Source: Kribbella amoyensis (GTDB taxonomy: Bacteria; Actinomycetota; Actinomycetes; Propionibacteriales; Kribbellaceae). From it: DNA of 64,000 nucleotides. Positions 33,247 to 42,053 of this stretch are shown one piece after another. The stretch lies in the NCBI RefSeq assembly GCF_007828865.1, contig NZ_VIVK01000001.1, forward strand, positions 5,332,001 to 5,396,000, given 5' to 3'. Every line of letters begins with the position of its first letter. The first letter of the stretch is position 1. The notes under the pieces are model-generated. The model saw only the letters and a list, made by a program, of their open reading frames with translations, did not search any database and was not told where the DNA came from. A program made the translations under genes and the position numbers.

Positions 33247-34457
33247 GCCGGGTCGGCGTCGGCGGCTTCGACCTCTTCGCGGGAGATGCCGAGCAGGTAC
33301 AGGATCGTGTCCAGGTACGGGACGCTGAGGTGGGTGTCGGCGGCTTCGCGGACGACCGGCTTGGCGTTGAAGGCGACGCCCAGCCCGGCGGCGGCGAGCA
33401 TGTCGAGGTCGTTGGCGCCGTCGCCGATCGCGACCGTCTGGGACAGCGGCGTACCGGCCGACTCGGCGAACCGGCGCAGCGCGACCGCCTTGCCGGCCCG
33501 GTCGACGATGTCGCCGACGACGCGGCCGGTGAGCTTGCCGTCGACGATCTCCAGCACGTTCGCGGCGGCGTAGTCGATGCCGAGGTCGGCGGCCAGCTTG
33601 TCGGTGATCTGGCTGAACCCGCCGCTGACGATGGCGAACTGGTACCCGAGCCGCTTCAGCGTCCGCACCATCGTCCGGGCGCCGGGCGCGAGCTGGATCG
33701 CGCCGTGCACCTCGTCGAGCGTCGAGGCCGGCAGCCCCGCCAGCGCGGCCACCCGGTGCCGCAGCGAGTCGGCGAAGTCGAGCTCGCCGCGCATCGCCCG
33801 CTCGGTCACCTCGGCGACCTCGTCCAGCCGGCCCGCGTGCGCGGCCAGCATCTCGATCACCTCGCCCTGGATCAGGGTCGAGTCCACGTCCATCACGATC
33901 AGCCGCTTCGCGCGCCGGTACAGCCCGCCCGCCTGGACCGCGACGTCCAGGCCCTGCCGGACGCCTTCGAGCGCGAGCACGGTCCGCAGCGCGTCGGTGT
34001 CGGCGCCGGAGACGGCGATCTCCACCGCGGTGACCGGGTACCGCGCCATCCGGCTGATCCGGTCGATGTTCGCGCCGGTGTCGGCGATCCGGCCGGCGAT
34101 CGCGGCGAAGCCCTGCGCGGTCAGCGGGCTGCCGATCACGGTGACCTGGGTCCGGCCCTTGCGCCGTGGCTCGTTGTCGCCGAAGCCCTTCTTGACGTCG
34201 ATGTCGACGCCGAGCCGCTCACCGAGGTCCTTGAGCTCCTTCTTCAGCTGCTTGTGGTCGCGCGGTGCCGACAGCAGCACGCCGAGGACGAGATGACCGC
34301 GGAGCACGACCTGCTCGGCGTCGATCACCTCGAGGCCGCGGCCGGCCAGCGTCGACAGTACGGCGGACGTCAGGCCCGGCCGGTCTTCCCCGGTGAGGGT
34401 GACCAGCAGCGTCGGGCGGTCCAGCGGGGGCGTCTGTTGCTCAGCCTGTCCTGTCAT
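33243..34457 (-). CDS. serB: Phosphoserine phosphatase with N-terminal ACT domains
   Basis: 404 residues from ATG 34457. Residues ~12-165 hold two ACT-type regulatory domains (LLVTLTGEDRPGLTSAVLSTL and QVTVIGSPLTAQGFAAIAGRI). The HAD phosphatase follows: nucleophile motif MDVDSTLIQGEV (Asp near 189), IVSGGFSQITDKLA and AIGDGANDLDMLAAAGLGVAF. This is the SerB2 architecture of actinobacteria, where serine feeds back through the ACT domains. The final step of serine synthesis is the expected role. A longer in-frame start at 34508 is not needed. Confidence 0.95.
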   Translation of the reverse strand: MTGQAEQQTPPLDRPTLLVTLTGEDRPGLTSAVLSTLAGRGLEVIDAEQVVLRGHLVLGVLLSAPRDHKQLKKELKDLGERLGVDIDVKKGFGDNEPRRKGRTQVTVIGSPLTAQGFAAIAGRIADTGANIDRISRMARYPVTAVEIAVSGADTDALRTVLALEGVRQGLDVAVQAGGLYRRAKRLIVMDVDSTLIQGEVIEMLAAHAGRLDEVAEVTERAMRGELDFADSLRHRVAALAGLPASTLDEVHGAIQLAPGARTMVRTLKRLGYQFAIVSGGFSQITDKLAADLGIDYAAANVLEIVDGKLTGRVVGDIVDRAGKAVALRRFAESAGTPLSQTVAIGDGANDLDMLAAAGLGVAFNAKPVVREAADTHLSVPYLDTILYLLGISREEVEAADADPA

Positions 34458-34485
34458 GGCAGGGCAAACGCTACCCAAGGACCCG

Positions 34486-35220
34486 TCAGAACGAGACGGG
34501 CGGTCCACATGCCGCGACGAGCGCGCGCCTGGCCGCGGCGGCGAGCTCGAGCAGGGTCCGGCGGCGTGCGTCCGCGTCGGCGCCCGTGATCGCGGCGCCG
34601 TCGTCGTCCAACGCCGCGTCCGCGATCGCCAGACACCGCCGCGCCGTCGCCGCCGTCTTCACGGCGCGCGGCTCGTACCCGGGGGCTAGGTCGTCGCCCT
34701 TGCCCGAACCGATCTTCCGGATGTCGATCAGCGCGTCCGCGATCTCCGGCTTCCACTTGGCCACGTCCAGCTCGGCCAGCGAGTCGGCGGCCTGGATCAA
34801 CGCGGCCCGCAGACCACGATCCGCCTCGCCGAAGTCCGCGGGCGACGGGCTCGCCGCCGGCAGTACGGACCACTGCACCGCCGGCCCGACGTACGCCGGG
34901 ACGAGGCCGATCTCGGCGCCGGCCAGCACGACCGCCTCACCGGCCTCCAGCGCGGACTCGTTGAAGGACGGCGGCCCGGCCAGGCCGATCGGGTCGCCGG
35001 GAATCGGCAACGCGAGGAACGCCTGCTTCGCTCCGGCGGCGCGCAGCAGGTTCAGCGCGACCGGCAACGTGGCGGGCGTCGGGTGGGCCGCGAGGCCGGA
35101 GACGTGGTGGCCGACGTCGTCGCCGAGGATCCGGTGCGCGGCCGTGTCCGGATCGCAGGCGCCGGTCAGCATCGCGTTCGTCCAGACGGTGAACCGGACC
35201 GAGGCGGCAGTGGTCAGCAC
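34486..35220 (-). CDS. Conserved actinobacterial protein of unknown function
   Basis: 244 residues from the GTG at 35220, which GGGAG precedes. It begins VLTTAASVRFTVWTNAML and contains HHVSGLAAHPTPATLPVALNLLRAAGA, AEIGLVPAYVGPAVQWSVLP and a helical C-terminal half. No signal peptide or membrane helix is seen, and I do not recognise a catalytic motif. It lies 28 bases upstream of serB on the same strand and is divergent from the ABC ATPase gene. From memory, serB2 of M. tuberculosis also has an ABC ATPase neighbour, which suggests a conserved neighbourhood. Confidence 0.75.
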   Translation of the reverse strand: MLTTAASVRFTVWTNAMLTGACDPDTAAHRILGDDVGHHVSGLAAHPTPATLPVALNLLRAAGAKQAFLALPIPGDPIGLAGPPSFNESALEAGEAVVLAGAEIGLVPAYVGPAVQWSVLPAASPSPADFGEADRGLRAALIQAADSLAELDVAKWKPEIADALIDIRKIGSGKGDDLAPGYEPRAVKTAATARRCLAIADAALDDDGAAITGADADARRRTLLELAAAARRALVAACGPPVSF

Positions 35221-35308
35221 GCCCGCCAGTCTCCCACCCTCATGGTGTCGGTCCGACACCAGCAGGGTCCTCGCGAGGCGCGTGCGGCGCCCCAGTAGGT
35301 TGTGCTGC

Positions 35309-36091
35309 ATGACTGCTGTGGCGGAGCTGGCCGGTGTCACGATCGTTCGCGGGGACTCCCGTCTCCTGGACGGCATCGACTGGACCATCGACGAGACCGA
35401 CCGGTGGGTGGTGATCGGCCCGAACGGCGCCGGCAAGACCACGCTGCTGCAGGTGCTCGCGGCCCAGCTGCACCCGACCACCGGGGTCGTCGGCCTGCTC
35501 GGCGAGGTACTCGGCGCCGTCGACGTGTTCGAGCTCCGGCCCCGCATCGGCCTGACCAGCGCGGCCCTGGCCGACAAGCTGCCGCGGGCCGAGGCCGTGT
35601 CCGACGTGGTGGTCTCCGCCTCGTACGCCGTGCTCGGCCGCTGGAACGAGGAGTACGACGAGCTGGATCACCAGCGGGCCAAGGAGTTGCTGACCGAGCT
35701 CGGCATCGGCCACCTCGCGGACCGCACCTTCGGCACCTTGTCGGAGGGCGAGCGGAAGCGGGTCCAGATCGCCCGCGCGCTGATGACCGACCCCGAGCTG
35801 ATGCTGCTCGACGAGCCGGCCGCCGGTCTCGACCTCAGTGGCCGCGAACAGCTGGTCCGGTCGCTCAGCTCGATCGCGACCGCTGAGGGCGCACCCTCGA
35901 TGGTGCTGGTGACGCACCACGTCGAGGAGATCCCGCCGGGATTCACCCACGCGCTGCTGCTCAAGCGCGGACGCACGGTCGCCGCCGGTCCGATCGCGCA
36001 GGCGCTCACCGCCGAGACGCTGAGCGAGACCTTCGAGATGCCGCTGGCCCTGGACCACGTGGCCGGCCGGTACACCGCGCGCGCTTTCTGA
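35309..36091 (+). CDS. ABC transporter ATP-binding protein
   Basis: 260 residues from ATG 35309. It has Walker A GPNGAGKTTL (residues ~39-48), signature LSEGERKRVQIARAL (~143), Walker B LMLLDEPAAGLD (~170) and the switch His in VLVTHHVEEI. The MTAVAELAGVTIVRGDSRLLDGIDW opening is a standard nucleotide-binding-domain start. No permease gene is adjacent, so the partner is unknown; stand-alone ATPases of this kind are common in actinobacteria. A longer open frame upstream runs antisense to the neighbouring gene and was not used. Confidence 0.9.
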   Translation: MTAVAELAGVTIVRGDSRLLDGIDWTIDETDRWVVIGPNGAGKTTLLQVLAAQLHPTTGVVGLLGEVLGAVDVFELRPRIGLTSAALADKLPRAEAVSDVVVSASYAVLGRWNEEYDELDHQRAKELLTELGIGHLADRTFGTLSEGERKRVQIARALMTDPELMLLDEPAAGLDLSGREQLVRSLSSIATAEGAPSMVLVTHHVEEIPPGFTHALLLKRGRTVAAGPIAQALTAETLSETFEMPLALDHVAGRYTARAF

Positions 36092-36237
36092 GCTCCTGCT
36101 GATCAGCTGGACCTCTCCGTCTCGAAAGAGGCGCGGATTTCTCCTGCGGGTAACAGTTCGGGAATCCCGGCGGGGAGCCGGTGCGTCCCAGGGGCTGTGG
36201 ACCTGCCGGAGGTCCGGTTCCTGGATAGGCTTGGGAA

Positions 36238-36744
36238 ATGATGGATTGGCTGCGGGACAACGTCTGGGCGGCTTGGCTCGGGATCGCCGTCGTACTCGGT
36301 CTGGCCGAGCTCGCGTCGCTGGACTTCACCTTGCTGATGCTGGCGGCCGGTGCGCTCGCCGCGACCGGCGTGGCGGTGGTGTTCCCGGGACTGCTGTGGC
36401 TGCAGATCGTGATCGGCCTGATCACGGCGGCCGCGATGCTGGCCGCGATCCGTCCGCTGCTGGTCCGCAAGATCCATCACGGGGTCGAGATCAAGACCGG
36501 TTCGCAGCACGTCATCGGCCGCAGTGGCGTGGTGGTGAAGGAGATCCACCCCGACGGCGGCGGCTCGATCAAGCTCGGCGGCGAGCTGTGGACGGCCCGC
36601 CCGTACGACGAGATGTCGACGATCAGCCCCGGCACCCGGGTCGAGGTGATGGCGATCGACGGCGCCACCGCGGTGGTGTACCCGATCGGCGAACCGCTCG
36701 GACTCGAGCAGCCGGAACTCGATCAGCCACCGCGCGACCAGTAG
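36238..36744 (+). CDS. NfeD-family membrane protein
   Basis: 168 residues. Three membrane helices (AAWLGIAVVLGLAELASL, TLLMLAAGALAATGVAVVF and LQIVIGLITAAAMLAAI) are followed by a soluble OB-fold domain (GRSGVVVKEIHPDGG, KLGGELWTARPYDEM, EVMAIDGATAVVYPI) that is diagnostic of NfeD. Two ATGs, 36238 and 36241, are equally possible. NfeD proteins pair with SPFH proteins, and the next gene is one, 132 bases on. Confidence 0.93.
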   Translation: MMDWLRDNVWAAWLGIAVVLGLAELASLDFTLLMLAAGALAATGVAVVFPGLLWLQIVIGLITAAAMLAAIRPLLVRKIHHGVEIKTGSQHVIGRSGVVVKEIHPDGGGSIKLGGELWTARPYDEMSTISPGTRVEVMAIDGATAVVYPIGEPLGLEQPELDQPPRDQ

Positions 36745-36876
36745 GCTCGAAGTCCGAGGACATCGTTGCCTCGACGCCCCGTTGTCGTGTGGCCGGATCG
36801 TGACGGAACCGTGCCGGGCAGTGGCCCGTCGATAGGAAAGACTGTCCGTCCCTGATCGTTCGAGTGGAGGGGTCAC

Positions 36877-38028
36877 GTGACCGCGTTCCTGATAGTGCTG
36901 GCCTTGGTCGCCCTGCTGGTCATCGTCACACTGGTCAAGTCCGTCCGGGTCGTGCAGCAGCAGACCGTCGGCATCGTGGAACGGTTCGGCAAGTTCAAGG
37001 TGGGCCTGCAACCGGGCCTGAACCTGCTGACCCCGTTCGTCGACAAGGTGCGCTACACGATCGACATGCGCGAGCAGGTGGTCGCGTTCCCGCCGCAGGG
37101 CGTCATCACCGAGGACAACCTGATGGTGTCGATCGACTCCGTCATCTACTTCCAGGTGAACGACCCGGTGCGCGCGACGTACGAGATCTCCAACTACATC
37201 CAGGCGATCGAGCAGCTGACCATGACCACGCTGCGGAACATCATCGGTGGCATGGACCTGGAGCAGACGCTGACCAGCCGCGAGGAGATCAACGAGAAGC
37301 TCCGGTACGTGTTGGACGAGGCGACCGGCAAGTGGGGCATCCGGGTCAACCGGGTCGAGCTCCGCTCGATCGACCCGCCGCCGTCGATCCAGGACTCGAT
37401 GGAGAAGCAGATGCGCGCGGACCGCGACAAGCGCGCCGCGATCCTCACCGCCGAAGGTATGCGGCAGTCGGCCGTGCTGTCGGCCGAGGGCCAGAAGCAG
37501 TCCGCGATCCTCACCGCGCAGGGTGACAAGGAGTCCCGGATCCTGCGCGCGCAGGCCGAGCGGGAAGCCCGGATCCTGAAGGCGCAGGGTGAGGCGCAGG
37601 CCATCACCACCGTCTTCAACGCGATCCACGCCGGCAAGCCGGACCAGGGTCTGCTGGCCTACCAGTACCTGCAGATGCTGCCGTCGATCGCGCAGGGCGA
37701 CTCGAACAAGCTGTGGATCATCCCGAGCGAGATCGGCAAGGCGATGGAGGGTCTCGGCAGCGCCGTCGGCCAGATCGCCGGGATCCCGCAGAAGGCCGAC
37801 GGCCAGTGGGAGCAGCCGCAGGACGTGACCCCGGAGCTGGAGGAGGCCGCGCCGGACGCGGCCGTCGCCGAGGCCGACAACGCGGTCCAGGAAGCGATCG
37901 CCGCCGCGCAGAACGCCGCGGTCAGCTCGCGCTCGCAGGTCCCGCCGCCCGCCGTCGGCTCCGCGCCGGAGGCCGCGCCGCAGCAGTCGACCCCGCCGCC
38001 GTCCCCGGAACCGCCGGTCGAGCGCTGA
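36877..38028 (+). CDS. SPFH/Band-7 membrane scaffold protein (paraslipin type)
   Basis: 383 residues. A single N-terminal membrane helix (LIVLALVALLVIVTLV) leads to the SPFH domain (VQQQTVGIVERFGKFKV, VVAFPPQGVITEDNLMVSID, QLTMTTLRNIIGGMDLEQTLTSR). A helical region with repeated AILTAEG/AILTAQG segments and LAYQYLQMLPSIAQGDSNKLWI follows, and the tail is Pro/Ala-rich. The domain order is that of slipin/paraslipin-type proteins, which organise membrane microdomains with NfeD. GTG 36877 follows GGAGG. A strong terminator follows. Confidence 0.94.
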   Translation: MTAFLIVLALVALLVIVTLVKSVRVVQQQTVGIVERFGKFKVGLQPGLNLLTPFVDKVRYTIDMREQVVAFPPQGVITEDNLMVSIDSVIYFQVNDPVRATYEISNYIQAIEQLTMTTLRNIIGGMDLEQTLTSREEINEKLRYVLDEATGKWGIRVNRVELRSIDPPPSIQDSMEKQMRADRDKRAAILTAEGMRQSAVLSAEGQKQSAILTAQGDKESRILRAQAEREARILKAQGEAQAITTVFNAIHAGKPDQGLLAYQYLQMLPSIAQGDSNKLWIIPSEIGKAMEGLGSAVGQIAGIPQKADGQWEQPQDVTPELEEAAPDAAVAEADNAVQEAIAAAQNAAVSSRSQVPPPAVGSAPEAAPQQSTPPPSPEPPVER

Positions 38029-38044
38029 CCGACAGACGCAGAAA

Positions 38045-38077
38045 CGGCCCGGCTACCAGTCCTCGGTAGCCGGGCCG
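38045..38077 (+). terminator. Strong terminator hairpin after the NfeD/SPFH pair
   Basis: Perfect 13-base stem CGGCCCGGCTACC (38045-38057) with GGTAGCCGGGCCG (38065-38077) and a 7-base loop, 17 bases past the stop. Confidence 0.85.
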
Positions 38078-38161
38078 GCTGCTGTCCGGGGGACCGTCCG
38101 GCCGCCCAACGACTGGACGGATGCGCGGTCGCGCGGGACCGCTGCGTAGAGTCTGACAACA

Positions 38162-38908
38162 ATGACATGGTACGAAGCGCTGTTCGTTCTGCTGGCGGGA
38201 ACGGGTGCGGGCACGATCAACGCCGTGGTGGGGTCGGGGACACTGCTGACCTTCCCGGCGTTGCTTGCCGTCGGCATCCCTCCGGTGCTGGCCAACGTCA
38301 GCAACAGCGTGGGGCTGGCGCCGGGGACGGCGGCCGGCGCGATCGGCTATCGGCGCGAACTCGCGGGCCAGCGCGGCCGGATGATCCGGCTGGTCCCGGC
38401 GTCACTGCTCGGGGGCCTCGTCGGGGGAGTGCTGCTGCTGACGCTCCCCGACTCCGCGTTCCACGCGGTGGTGCCGGTGCTGATCCTGCTGGGCTGTGTC
38501 CTGGTCGCCTTCCAGCCCTGGCTGTCGAAGTGGATCAGCGTCCCCACCCACACCCACAGCGGCGCCTGGTGGGTGATGCCGTCGGTGTTCCTCACCGGGG
38601 TGTACGGCGGATATTTCGGCGCCGCCCAGGGTGTCCTGTTGATGGCGATCCTCGGGCTCGGCCTGGACGCGAACCTGCAACGGATGAACGGGTTGAAGAA
38701 CGTCCTGGCGACCGTGGTGAACACCGTCGCCGCGATCCTGTTCATCATCGTCGCCGATGTCGACTGGCTGGCCGCAGCGCTGATCGCGGTCGGCTCCACC
38801 ATCGGCGGCTTCCTCGGCGCCCGTTACGGCCGCCGGTTGCCGCCGATCGCCTTGCGCGCCCTGATCGTGGTGATCGGTGTGATCGCGATCGTCACGCTGG
38901 TCTTCTGA
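38162..38908 (+). CDS. TSUP-family (TauE/SafE) anion exporter
   Basis: 248 residues with about eight transmembrane helices. The family motif GTGAGTINAVVGSGTLLTFPALLAVGIPP is present in its two halves (GTGAGTINAVVGSGTL and TFPALLAVGIPPVLANVSNS), and the second repeat contains GVYGGYFGAAQGVLLMAI. TSUP proteins carry sulfite, sulfoacetate and similar anions; the substrate is not deducible. Its stop overlaps the end of the convergent TetR gene by 17 bases. Confidence 0.92.
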   Translation: MTWYEALFVLLAGTGAGTINAVVGSGTLLTFPALLAVGIPPVLANVSNSVGLAPGTAAGAIGYRRELAGQRGRMIRLVPASLLGGLVGGVLLLTLPDSAFHAVVPVLILLGCVLVAFQPWLSKWISVPTHTHSGAWWVMPSVFLTGVYGGYFGAAQGVLLMAILGLGLDANLQRMNGLKNVLATVVNTVAAILFIIVADVDWLAAALIAVGSTIGGFLGARYGRRLPPIALRALIVVIGVIAIVTLVF

Positions 38909-39560
38909 CCTTCGCCTCCAGGCCGGCCAGCAACAGGTCCAGGCCGTAGTCGAACTGCTCGTCGCCGCCGGTGGTCCGGGCCAGCTCCGGCGCCAGCCCG
39001 ACCACGGTCGGGAACTCGGCCGACGACAGCGACTCCATCGTCGTCCGCAGCCGCCGCCACGCGTCCGGGTCACGCCGCTCGGCCGCCATCTGGATCTCCC
39101 ACGACGTCGATCCGAGCACGTAGGTGAACAACGTCGTATGGGTCCGCGCGGCCGTCTCCTTGTCGAACCCGGCCGAGCGCAGGACGCCGAGCAGACCCTC
39201 CGCGGTCCGCGCGGTCTCGTGGCCGCTCAACGGGCGCCCGGAGAGTAGTTGCGCCAGGCAAGGATGTTCGAGCATCAGGGTGCGCAGGCCACGGCAGACG
39301 GCGCGGACCTGGTCGGGCCACGGCACGTCCGCCGGGACGTCGGGGACCAGCGCCATCAGGTGGTCGCGGACCGCGTCGTACAGGTCGTCCTTGTTGCGGA
39401 AGTAGGTGTACAGCGCCATCGGCCCGACCCCGAGGGCCGCGGCCACTCCGCGCAGGCTGAACGCGTCGAGTCCCTTGGTCTCCATCAGGTCCAGCGCGGT
39501 CCGCACGATCAGCTCGGCGCTGAGCGTGTTCCGCGGGGTCCGGGTCTTGGCCGGCGTCAT
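38892..39560 (-). CDS. TetR/AcrR-family transcriptional regulator
   Basis: 222 residues from ATG 39560, preceded by GGAGG. The DNA-binding domain (SAELIVRTALDLMETKGLD, LRGVAAALGVGPMALYTYF, RNKDDLYDAVRDHLM) and a TetR_C-type helical ligand domain (VLGSTSWEIQMAAER) are visible. It is divergent from the quinone oxidoreductase gene, with a 21-base dyad between their start codons. Repression of that gene and of ohr, with relief by an electrophile or oxidant, is likely but inferred. Confidence 0.92.
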   Translation of the reverse strand: MTPAKTRTPRNTLSAELIVRTALDLMETKGLDAFSLRGVAAALGVGPMALYTYFRNKDDLYDAVRDHLMALVPDVPADVPWPDQVRAVCRGLRTLMLEHPCLAQLLSGRPLSGHETARTAEGLLGVLRSAGFDKETAARTHTTLFTYVLGSTSWEIQMAAERRDPDAWRRLRTTMESLSSAEFPTVVGLAPELARTTGGDEQFDYGLDLLLAGLEAKVRRPA

Positions 39561-39577
39561 CCTCGTCCCTCCTAACG

Positions 39578-39598
39578 TACGGTGTATAGTACAACGTA
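39578..39598. promoter_or_regulatory. TetR operator between tetR and the quinone oxidoreductase gene
   Basis: A 21-base dyad, TACG-g-TGTA-TAG-TACA-a-CGTA, in which the outer TACG/CGTA and the inner TGTA/TACA arms are exact reverse complements. It is centred in the 70-base gap between the divergent starts (39560 and 39631). Its low GC stands out, and it overlaps the probable -10 regions of both promoters. Confidence 0.75.
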
Positions 39599-39630
39599 GA
39601 GAAGCCGACGTGGAAGGGACGCGCAGAGTC

Positions 39631-40584
39631 GTGCGAGCCGTGCAGATCACCGAGTTCGGTGGCCCCGAGGTGCTGACTGTCAGTGATGTCGCCGAGCCGG
39701 TTCCGGCGGAGGGTCAGGTACTGGTCACCGTCGGCCGGGCGGGCATCAACTACGCAGACACCCATCAGGTCGAGAACAGTTATCTGGCCAAGGCGACGCT
39801 GCCGCTGATCCCAGGTGGCGAGGTCGTCGGCCGGACCGAGGACGGGCGGCGCGTGGTCGCGCTGGTCGGCTCGGGTGGGTACGCGGAGAAGGCGGTCGCC
39901 CAGGCGCCGTACGCGTTCGACGTACCCGAAGGTGTCAGCGACGGCGACGCGCTCGCGCTCGTTCTACAGGGCACCACCGCGTGGCACCTGCTGAAGACGT
40001 CGACCCATCTCCGCGCCGGCGAGTCCGTCCTCGTCCATGCGGGCGCCGGGGGCGTCGGATCGCTCGCCGTGCAGCTCGCGAAGCTGTGGGGCGCCGGTCG
40101 CGTGATCGCCACCGCGTCCTCGGCTCAGAAGCGGGACCGCGTTCTCGCGCTCGGCGTCGACGCCGCGATCGACGGCGACCCCGATGGGCTGAAGGACCGC
40201 ATCCTCGCGGCCAACGCCGGCCGGCCGGTCGACATCGTGCTGGAGATGGTCGGCGGCCGGACGTTCGACGAGTCGTTCGAGGCGCTCGGCCGGTTCGGCC
40301 GCCTGGTCACCTTCGGTGCCGCGTCCCGGGAGCCCGCGCAGCCGATCGACTCGCGCCGGTTGATGAAGGGCTCGAAGACGATCGCCGGCTTCTGGCTCGC
40401 GGACTGCTTCCGGGAGCCGGCGCTGCTCGCCGATCCGCTGCGTGAGCTGTTCGACCTCGCGCTGGCCGGTGACCTGCACCCGGTCGTCGGCGGGGAGTAC
40501 GGGCTGTCCGAGGTCGCCCGGGCGCACGAGGACATGCGCGCCCGCAAGACCGTCGGCAAGCTCCTGCTCGACCCCAGCCGCTGA
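39631..40584 (+). CDS. NADPH:quinone oxidoreductase, zeta-crystallin type
   Basis: 317 residues from GTG 39631 (MRAVQITEFGGPEVL, the usual family beginning), with GAAGGGA 11 bases ahead; a GTG at 39610 would add seven residues. It is a zinc-free medium-chain reductase: substrate domain with VGRAGINYADTHQVEN, nucleotide-binding domain with VLVHAGAGGVGSLAVQLAKLWGA, and MVGGRTFDESFEALGRFG. It reduces quinones or enones with NADPH. It is divergent from tetR and 40 bases upstream of ohr, an arrangement suggesting a small electrophile- or oxidant-response unit. Confidence 0.9.
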   Translation: MRAVQITEFGGPEVLTVSDVAEPVPAEGQVLVTVGRAGINYADTHQVENSYLAKATLPLIPGGEVVGRTEDGRRVVALVGSGGYAEKAVAQAPYAFDVPEGVSDGDALALVLQGTTAWHLLKTSTHLRAGESVLVHAGAGGVGSLAVQLAKLWGAGRVIATASSAQKRDRVLALGVDAAIDGDPDGLKDRILAANAGRPVDIVLEMVGGRTFDESFEALGRFGRLVTFGAASREPAQPIDSRRLMKGSKTIAGFWLADCFREPALLADPLRELFDLALAGDLHPVVGGEYGLSEVARAHEDMRARKTVGKLLLDPSR

Positions 40585-40624
40585 TCCACCCATCCCACCC
40601 CCTCGAACACCGGGAGATTCCTGC

Positions 40625-41059
40625 ATGACCATCGCAGTCGAGAAGGTTCTGTACACCGCGCGCGCCACCGCCGAGGGCGGCCGTGACGGCCGCGCCGCGA
40701 GCGACGACGGCAAGCTGGACGTCGTGGTCGCGCCGCCGAAGGAGATGGGCGGCACCGGCGAGGGGACGAACCCGGAGCAGCTGTTCGCCGCCGGGTACGC
40801 GGCCTGCTTCCACAGCGCGCTGAAGCTGGTCGCGCGGAAGGCCCGCCAGGACGCCGAGGGCTCGACCGTCACCGCCGAGGTGGGCATCGGGCCGATCGCG
40901 GACGGCGTCGGCTACGGACTCGAGGTGGCCCTGGTCGTGTCCCTGCCCGGGGTCGAGAAGGCCGTCGCCGAGGAGCTGGTCGCGAAGGCGCACGAGGTCT
41001 GCCCGTACTCCAACGCGACCCGCGGCAACCTGAAGGTCGACCTCAGCCTCGCGGAGTGA
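40625..41059 (+). CDS. ohr: Organic hydroperoxide resistance protein, Ohr/OsmC family
   Basis: 144-residue thiol peroxidase. Both active-site cysteines are present, the peroxidatic one in YAACFHSALKLVA and the resolving one in HEVCPYSNATRGN, the latter a signature of Ohr rather than OsmC. The family opening VLYTARATAEGGRDGRAAS is intact. GGGAG lies ahead of ATG 40625. No OhrR (MarR) gene is adjacent, and it most likely shares the TetR-controlled promoter of the quinone oxidoreductase gene. Confidence 0.95.
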   Translation: MTIAVEKVLYTARATAEGGRDGRAASDDGKLDVVVAPPKEMGGTGEGTNPEQLFAAGYAACFHSALKLVARKARQDAEGSTVTAEVGIGPIADGVGYGLEVALVVSLPGVEKAVAEELVAKAHEVCPYSNATRGNLKVDLSLAE

Positions 41060-41080
41060 GGGCGGAGGCGCTCGTCCCGG

Positions 41081-41950
41081 TCAGGACATCCGGGCGAGCG
41101 CCTCATGCAGCGCCTTCTGGGTGTCGTTGACCGGCGAGGCGGCGATGCTGAGCGCGTCCATGATCGCGGCGTACTCGTCCAGGTCCTCGATCTTGTCCAG
41201 GTACAGCGCGCTGGCCGCGTGCTCGATGTAGACCACGTCCGGCAGGTCGCCCTCGGGGAACCGGAGCACGCTGAACGCACCACCGGCACTCGGGTACCCG
41301 ACGCTGCTGAACGGCATCACCTGCAACGTGATGTTCGGCAGCCGGGCCATCGCCTGCAGGTGCTCGATCTGCTCGCGCATCGCGTCCCGGCCGCCGATCG
41401 GGCGGTGCAGGACCGCCTCGTCGATGACGACCCAGAGTTTGATCGGGTTCGACCTGGTGAGGATCTGCTGCCGTTCCACCCGCAGGGCGACGCGCTGGTC
41501 GATCTCTTCCTTCGGCAGGTACGACCGGCCGAGCTGGACCACGGCCCGCGCGTAGGACTCGGTCTGCAACAGCCCGGGGACGAACAGCACCTCGTACGTC
41601 CGGATCAGCTTGGCGGCGACCTCGAGGCCGACGTAGTTCGCGAACCAGGCCGGCATCACGTCGCCGTACCGGGACCACCAGCCGGGGTTGTTCGCCGCCC
41701 GGGCCAGCTCCATCAGCCGGTCCCGCTCGCGCTCGTCGCGGAGTCCGTAGAACGCGAGCAGGTCCTTGACGTCGCGTTCCTTGAAGCCGACCCGGCCGAG
41801 CTCCATCCGGCTCACCTTCGACTCCGAGGAGCGGATCTGCCAGCCCGCGTCGGCCCGGCTGATCCCGGCCGCCTCGCGCATCCGCCGGAGATGACCGCCG
41901 AGCATGATCCGCAGTGCGGTCGGCCCGCCGTCGTCGCCAGCCACGGTCAC
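41081..41950 (-). CDS. XRE-family regulator with DUF5753-type domain (Scr1-like)
   Basis: 289 residues from GTG 41950, which GGAAGG precedes; GTG 41944 is an alternative. The N-terminal helix-turn-helix (LGGHLRRMREAAGISRADAG, IRSSESKVSRMELGRVGF) is followed by a ~190-residue C-terminal domain (YVGLEVAAKLIRTYEVLFVPGLLQTESYA in its parts KLIRTYEVLFVPGLLQTE, and LQVMPFSSVGYPSAGGAFSVL). This is the large actinobacterial family often paired with a small DUF397 protein. No DUF397 partner is adjacent here: the downstream neighbour is ohr in the opposite direction. Target unknown. Confidence 0.9.
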   Translation of the reverse strand: MTVAGDDGGPTALRIMLGGHLRRMREAAGISRADAGWQIRSSESKVSRMELGRVGFKERDVKDLLAFYGLRDERERDRLMELARAANNPGWWSRYGDVMPAWFANYVGLEVAAKLIRTYEVLFVPGLLQTESYARAVVQLGRSYLPKEEIDQRVALRVERQQILTRSNPIKLWVVIDEAVLHRPIGGRDAMREQIEHLQAMARLPNITLQVMPFSSVGYPSAGGAFSVLRFPEGDLPDVVYIEHAASALYLDKIEDLDEYAAIMDALSIAASPVNDTQKALHEALARMS

Positions 41951-42053
41951 CCCGCCTTCCCCAGGTAGTACCAGCCATTCGAGGGCAGGCCGAAGCAGCC
42001 TCTCACCCAAGACCCGACCGATGCTAGCGGTCCCGGGCGCCCGGCGGGAGTAA

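Noticed and set aside
34586..35308. N-terminal extension of the ABC ATPase by more than 240 residues.
   Set aside because: The extension is antisense to the conserved protein on the minus strand; the family start matches ATG 35309.
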